DNA from: Candidatus Stercoripulliclostridium pullicola
Lineage (GTDB): Bacteria > Bacillota > Clostridia > Christensenellales > DTU072
DNA: 7,098 nt
Direction of reading: 5' to 3'
Assembly: GCA_017694145.1 (NCBI GenBank)
Contig: JADINF010000032.1
Span: 1-7,098, forward strand
The position numbers and the translations under genes are program-made. The notes beneath the pieces are model-generated. The model worked only from the letters and a program-made list of their open reading frames with translations. It was not told where the DNA came from and did no database searches. Within the stretch, counting starts at the first letter, position 1; each line of letters opens with the position of its first letter. Positions 5,218 through 7,098 of the stretch are shown in pieces.

Positions 5218-6249
5218 ATGCAAAACCGTATAGTAGAAAAATCCAAACTTTTAGGTCCCGACGGCAACCTCCTTCAGAAAGGATACGCCACCGGCTATAT
5301 GCTCGAATACGACCGTAACGACATACGCGCCAAGAAGGCGCGCATTAAGGAATGGGACTATTACTATGTAGGCAACGACGAACACGCAATTTGCATTACG
5401 GTTGCCGATATGGGATATGTGGGAGCCATAAGCGCGACTTTTATGGATTTCAAGACTCCTTCGCAAATCACCAAAAGTTCTATAATGCTTTTCCCGATGG
5501 GCAAGCTTCACATGCCGTCCACGCCTTATAAAGGCGACGTCATCGCGGTGAACGGAGAGGTCGAGGCCTGTATTATCCTCGAAGGCGACGTAAGACACGT
5601 TTTCGGCAAATATCCCGGATTCGGACCTGCGGGAGAGGAGCTCGACTTCGACTTTACCCTTTCCGACGTACCCGAAGAATGTATGTTCATCGCCACCCCT
5701 TTCCGCAAGCCGAAGCACTTCTATTACAATGCGAAAATAAACTGCATGACGGCGAAAGGCTCTTTCAGGCTGGGAGATAAAATATATTCCCTCGACAACG
5801 CGCTCGGCACTCTGGACTGGGGGCGCGGAGTATGGACCTACGACAACACATGGTACTGGGGCAGTCTGCAAACGACTCTCAAAGACGGCGTAAAATTCGG
5901 TTTCAATATCGGCTACGGTTTCGGCGACACCTCGGCTGCGAGCGAAAACATGCTTTTCTACGACGGAAAAGCTCATAAACTGGAGGACGTCGCCTTCCTC
6001 ATCCCCGGCGACGGCACAGACAAACCGGACTATCTCGCGCCGTGGCGATTCACCTCGTCCGACGGAAGACTGGAGCTTGATTTCGTCCCGATAATAGACA
6101 GATACGAACCCTTCGATCTCAAGCTTTTCTGCATGATACCGCACCAGGTATTCGGCAGGTTCAGCGGGAAGTGCATACTCGACGACGGTACGGCGATAGA
6201 ACTCGATTCCGTCCTCGGCTTTGCCGAAAAAGTGCATAATAAATGGTAA
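5218..6249 (+). CDS. DUF2804 family protein (PF10974), function unknown
   Basis: This is a 343-residue protein with no signal peptide or membrane helix. It carries the conserved blocks of DUF2804: an N-terminal LLGPDGNLLQKGYA (11-24), YDRNDI (31-36) and IKEWDYYYV (43-51); then ALGTLDWGRGVWTY (195-208), WYWGS (212-216) and GYGFGDTSAASEN (232-244); and the C-terminal HQVFGRFSGK (309-318) and GFAEKVHNKW (334-343). Length matches the family, so the gene looks intact. My understanding is that this family resembles two-domain lipocalin-like proteins (AttH/Svf1/CrtC-like), which would suggest binding of a lipid or other hydrophobic ligand; this needs structural comparison. The TAAGGAG site (5206-5212) overlaps the kinase stop codon and lies five bases before the ATG, so translation is probably coupled to the kinase. 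The many tryptophan and tyrosine residues in the middle block suggest a carbohydrate or aromatic contact surface, which is inference. Confidence 0.88.
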   Translation: MQNRIVEKSKLLGPDGNLLQKGYATGYMLEYDRNDIRAKKARIKEWDYYYVGNDEHAICITVADMGYVGAISATFMDFKTPSQITKSSIMLFPMGKLHMPSTPYKGDVIAVNGEVEACIILEGDVRHVFGKYPGFGPAGEELDFDFTLSDVPEECMFIATPFRKPKHFYYNAKINCMTAKGSFRLGDKIYSLDNALGTLDWGRGVWTYDNTWYWGSLQTTLKDGVKFGFNIGYGFGDTSAASENMLFYDGKAHKLEDVAFLIPGDGTDKPDYLAPWRFTSSDGRLELDFVPIIDRYEPFDLKLFCMIPHQVFGRFSGKCILDDGTAIELDSVLGFAEKVHNKW

Positions 6250-6259
6250 ATTAAAATAA

Positions 6260-6289
6260 AAAATACCCGCCGCAATCGGCGGGTATTTT
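6260..6289. terminator. Strong bidirectional Rho-independent terminator
   Basis: A perfect 13-bp stem (left arm 6260-6272, right arm 6277-6289, core TACCCGCCG) closes the loop CAAT. The arms end in AAAA and TTTT, so both strands leave the stem into a U-rich tract: TTTTATTATT rightward and a TTTTTTATTTT-like run leftward. It lies 10 bases after the DUF2804 stop and immediately after the stop of the leftward methyltransferase (6293-6291), so it serves both converging genes. Confidence 0.93.
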
Positions 6290-6290
6290 A

Positions 6291-7098
6291 TTATTCAATA
6301 ACTTCGAATTCGTCGCCCGCGGAAAGCTTCCTTGACGCTTTATACAGGGCGCCGTCCTTTTTCCTGAGCGTTACGTCCTTTATACCCTCGGCGGTACAAA
6401 GCCTCAAATCCGTTCTGCCCTCTCCTATCGTCGGACGGCGCAACAGGCGCGCCTGCGCGGCGCGTCCCCCCTCTCCCACGCAAAATGCGGAATAAGTAAA
6501 TTTTTCGTCCTCGTAGGGCGCGTCGCCGCCTTTAAGGAATTTATGGAGTTTTCCGCGCGGCACCCTTACCGAGAAATGGCACCAGTCTCCCTCTTCTATT
6601 CCGCAGACCGCGCCCTCGGGGCAGGGAGAAAACAGCTTTGCGCCTTTTGCCCGAAGATAGCTTCTTATTTTACATTGGAGCTCGAAATGGTAAGGCGTAC
6701 CCGGCTCCACGATGAGCAGTACCTTGCCTGTAGCGGCAAACAATTTATCGAGCGCGGCGTTACGCTCCCTTTCGCTCATTTCGTTGAAAACATACGACGC
6801 CGTAACGAGATCGTATTTTCTTCGAGGCTCGAAAGAGGCAAGATCGGCGCTTACGAATTCCGCTTCCGCGCCTCCCGCCTTGCAGAATTTACGGGCAAGT
6901 TTGAGCATGGCTTCTTCTCGCTCGACAAGCGTGGCGCGGCTTACCCCGAGCGCTTCGCGCACGGCAAGATACGCCGTTCCCGTACCTGCTCCCGCGTCGA
7001 GCATGTCCTCGAATTCTCCCTCGTAGTTTTTACGCATGAGCGACGCCGCGGCGCGTACCGCGCCGTAAGTCGCGGGCATTCTCACGGCGGCATAAGCC
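6291..7098 (-). CDS. Rsm22-family SAM-dependent methyltransferase / small-ribosomal-subunit protein, N-terminus outside window
   Basis: The reading frame stays open to the right edge (AYAAV precedes RMPATY), so the true start lies beyond 7098. The in-frame GTG at 7085 lies inside the conserved RMPATY block and has no ribosome binding site. Counting from that GTG as residue 1, LDAGAGTGTA (29-38) is the SAM-binding glycine loop, SYVFNEM (97-103) and VEPGTP (126-131) are later Rossmann-fold motifs, and SPCPEGAVCGIEEGDWCHFS (153-172) is the Rsm22 signature (PF09243, COG5459). Cysteines 155, 161, 169 and 230 (LRLCTAEG) are spaced like the Fe-S ligands reported for the mitochondrial homologue METTL17/Rsm22. 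The protein probably acts on or near the small ribosomal subunit; methylation in bacteria is unproven. At least 269 residues are present. About 40-60 more are likely missing. Confidence 0.88.
   Translation of the reverse strand, partial: AYAAVRMPATYGAVRAAASLMRKNYEGEFEDMLDAGAGTGTAYLAVREALGVSRATLVEREEAMLKLARKFCKAGGAEAEFVSADLASFEPRRKYDLVTASYVFNEMSERERNAALDKLFAATGKVLLIVEPGTPYHFELQCKIRSYLRAKGAKLFSPCPEGAVCGIEEGDWCHFSVRVPRGKLHKFLKGGDAPYEDEKFTYSAFCVGEGGRAAQARLLRRPTIGEGRTDLRLCTAEGIKDVTLRKKDGALYKASRKLSAGDEFEVIE

Noticed and set aside
5251..6237. Long open frame of 328 codons on the minus strand opposite the DUF2804 gene
   Set aside because: The plus-strand product matches DUF2804 along its whole length with a good ribosome binding site. 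The antisense product shows no recognisable motif and arises from the codon bias of the real gene.
7083..7085. GTG at 7085 as the true start of the Rsm22-family gene
   Set aside because: It lies inside the conserved RMPATY block, lacks a ribosome binding site, and the frame stays open to the window edge.
1..7098. CRISPR array, insertion sequence, prophage or toxin-antitoxin content
   Set aside because: I see no spaced direct repeats, terminal inverted repeats, transposase, integrase or small paired genes on either strand.

Overview
The window is about 7.1 kb of ordinary-looking chromosome. It most resembles an uncultured, moderately GC-rich member of the Clostridia (Bacillota). That placement is inference from strong AGGAGG-type ribosome binding sites, near-consensus TTGACA/TATAAT promoters with 17-base spacers, the standard genetic code, and gene families common in gut Clostridia (ECF transport, Fe-S aldo/keto reductase, DUF2804, split transketolase). 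No phage, transposon, CRISPR or defence gene is visible.

Layout. (1) Positions 1-104 hold the 5' half of a minus-strand tRNA-Arg(CCU), cut by the window edge, with its own promoter and a short leader that can fold into a GAAA-capped hairpin. (2) A divergent plus-strand promoter (128-156) drives an ECF-transporter S component (195-749) and an aldo/keto reductase carrying two ferredoxin-type 4Fe-4S motifs (800-1918). A hairpin terminator at 1936-1965 closes this unit. (3) A minus-strand pair follows: a hypoxanthine/deoxyinosine-type DNA glycosylase (2959-3423), then the C-terminal half of a split transketolase (1948-2943). The transketolase stop codon lies in the loop of the shared terminator. 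(4) A 195-base divergent control region (3424-3618) holds one good promoter for each direction and two CGCG-rich palindromes. (5) The plus-strand unit contains an FGGY sugar kinase (3619-5208) and a DUF2804 protein (5218-6249). It ends in a strong bidirectional terminator (6260-6289). (6) A minus-strand Rsm22-family methyltransferase (6291 to beyond 7098) enters from the right edge.

How the genes may work together. The kinase (xylulose-type, substrate unproven) and the transketolase half are divergently transcribed from one control region. The pairing makes pentose-phosphate sense, because xylulose 5-phosphate is a transketolase donor. The transketolase N-terminal (TPP diphosphate-binding) half is not next to it, so the partner must be elsewhere. 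DUF2804 has no known biochemical role that I can name; its tight coupling to a sugar kinase is the most suggestive lead here. I see no clear evidence of a wholly new multi-gene system. The points worth following are the orphan transketolase half, the kinase-DUF2804 pair, the palindromic divergent promoter region, the Fe-S cysteine set in the Rsm22 protein, and the stop codon embedded in a terminator.
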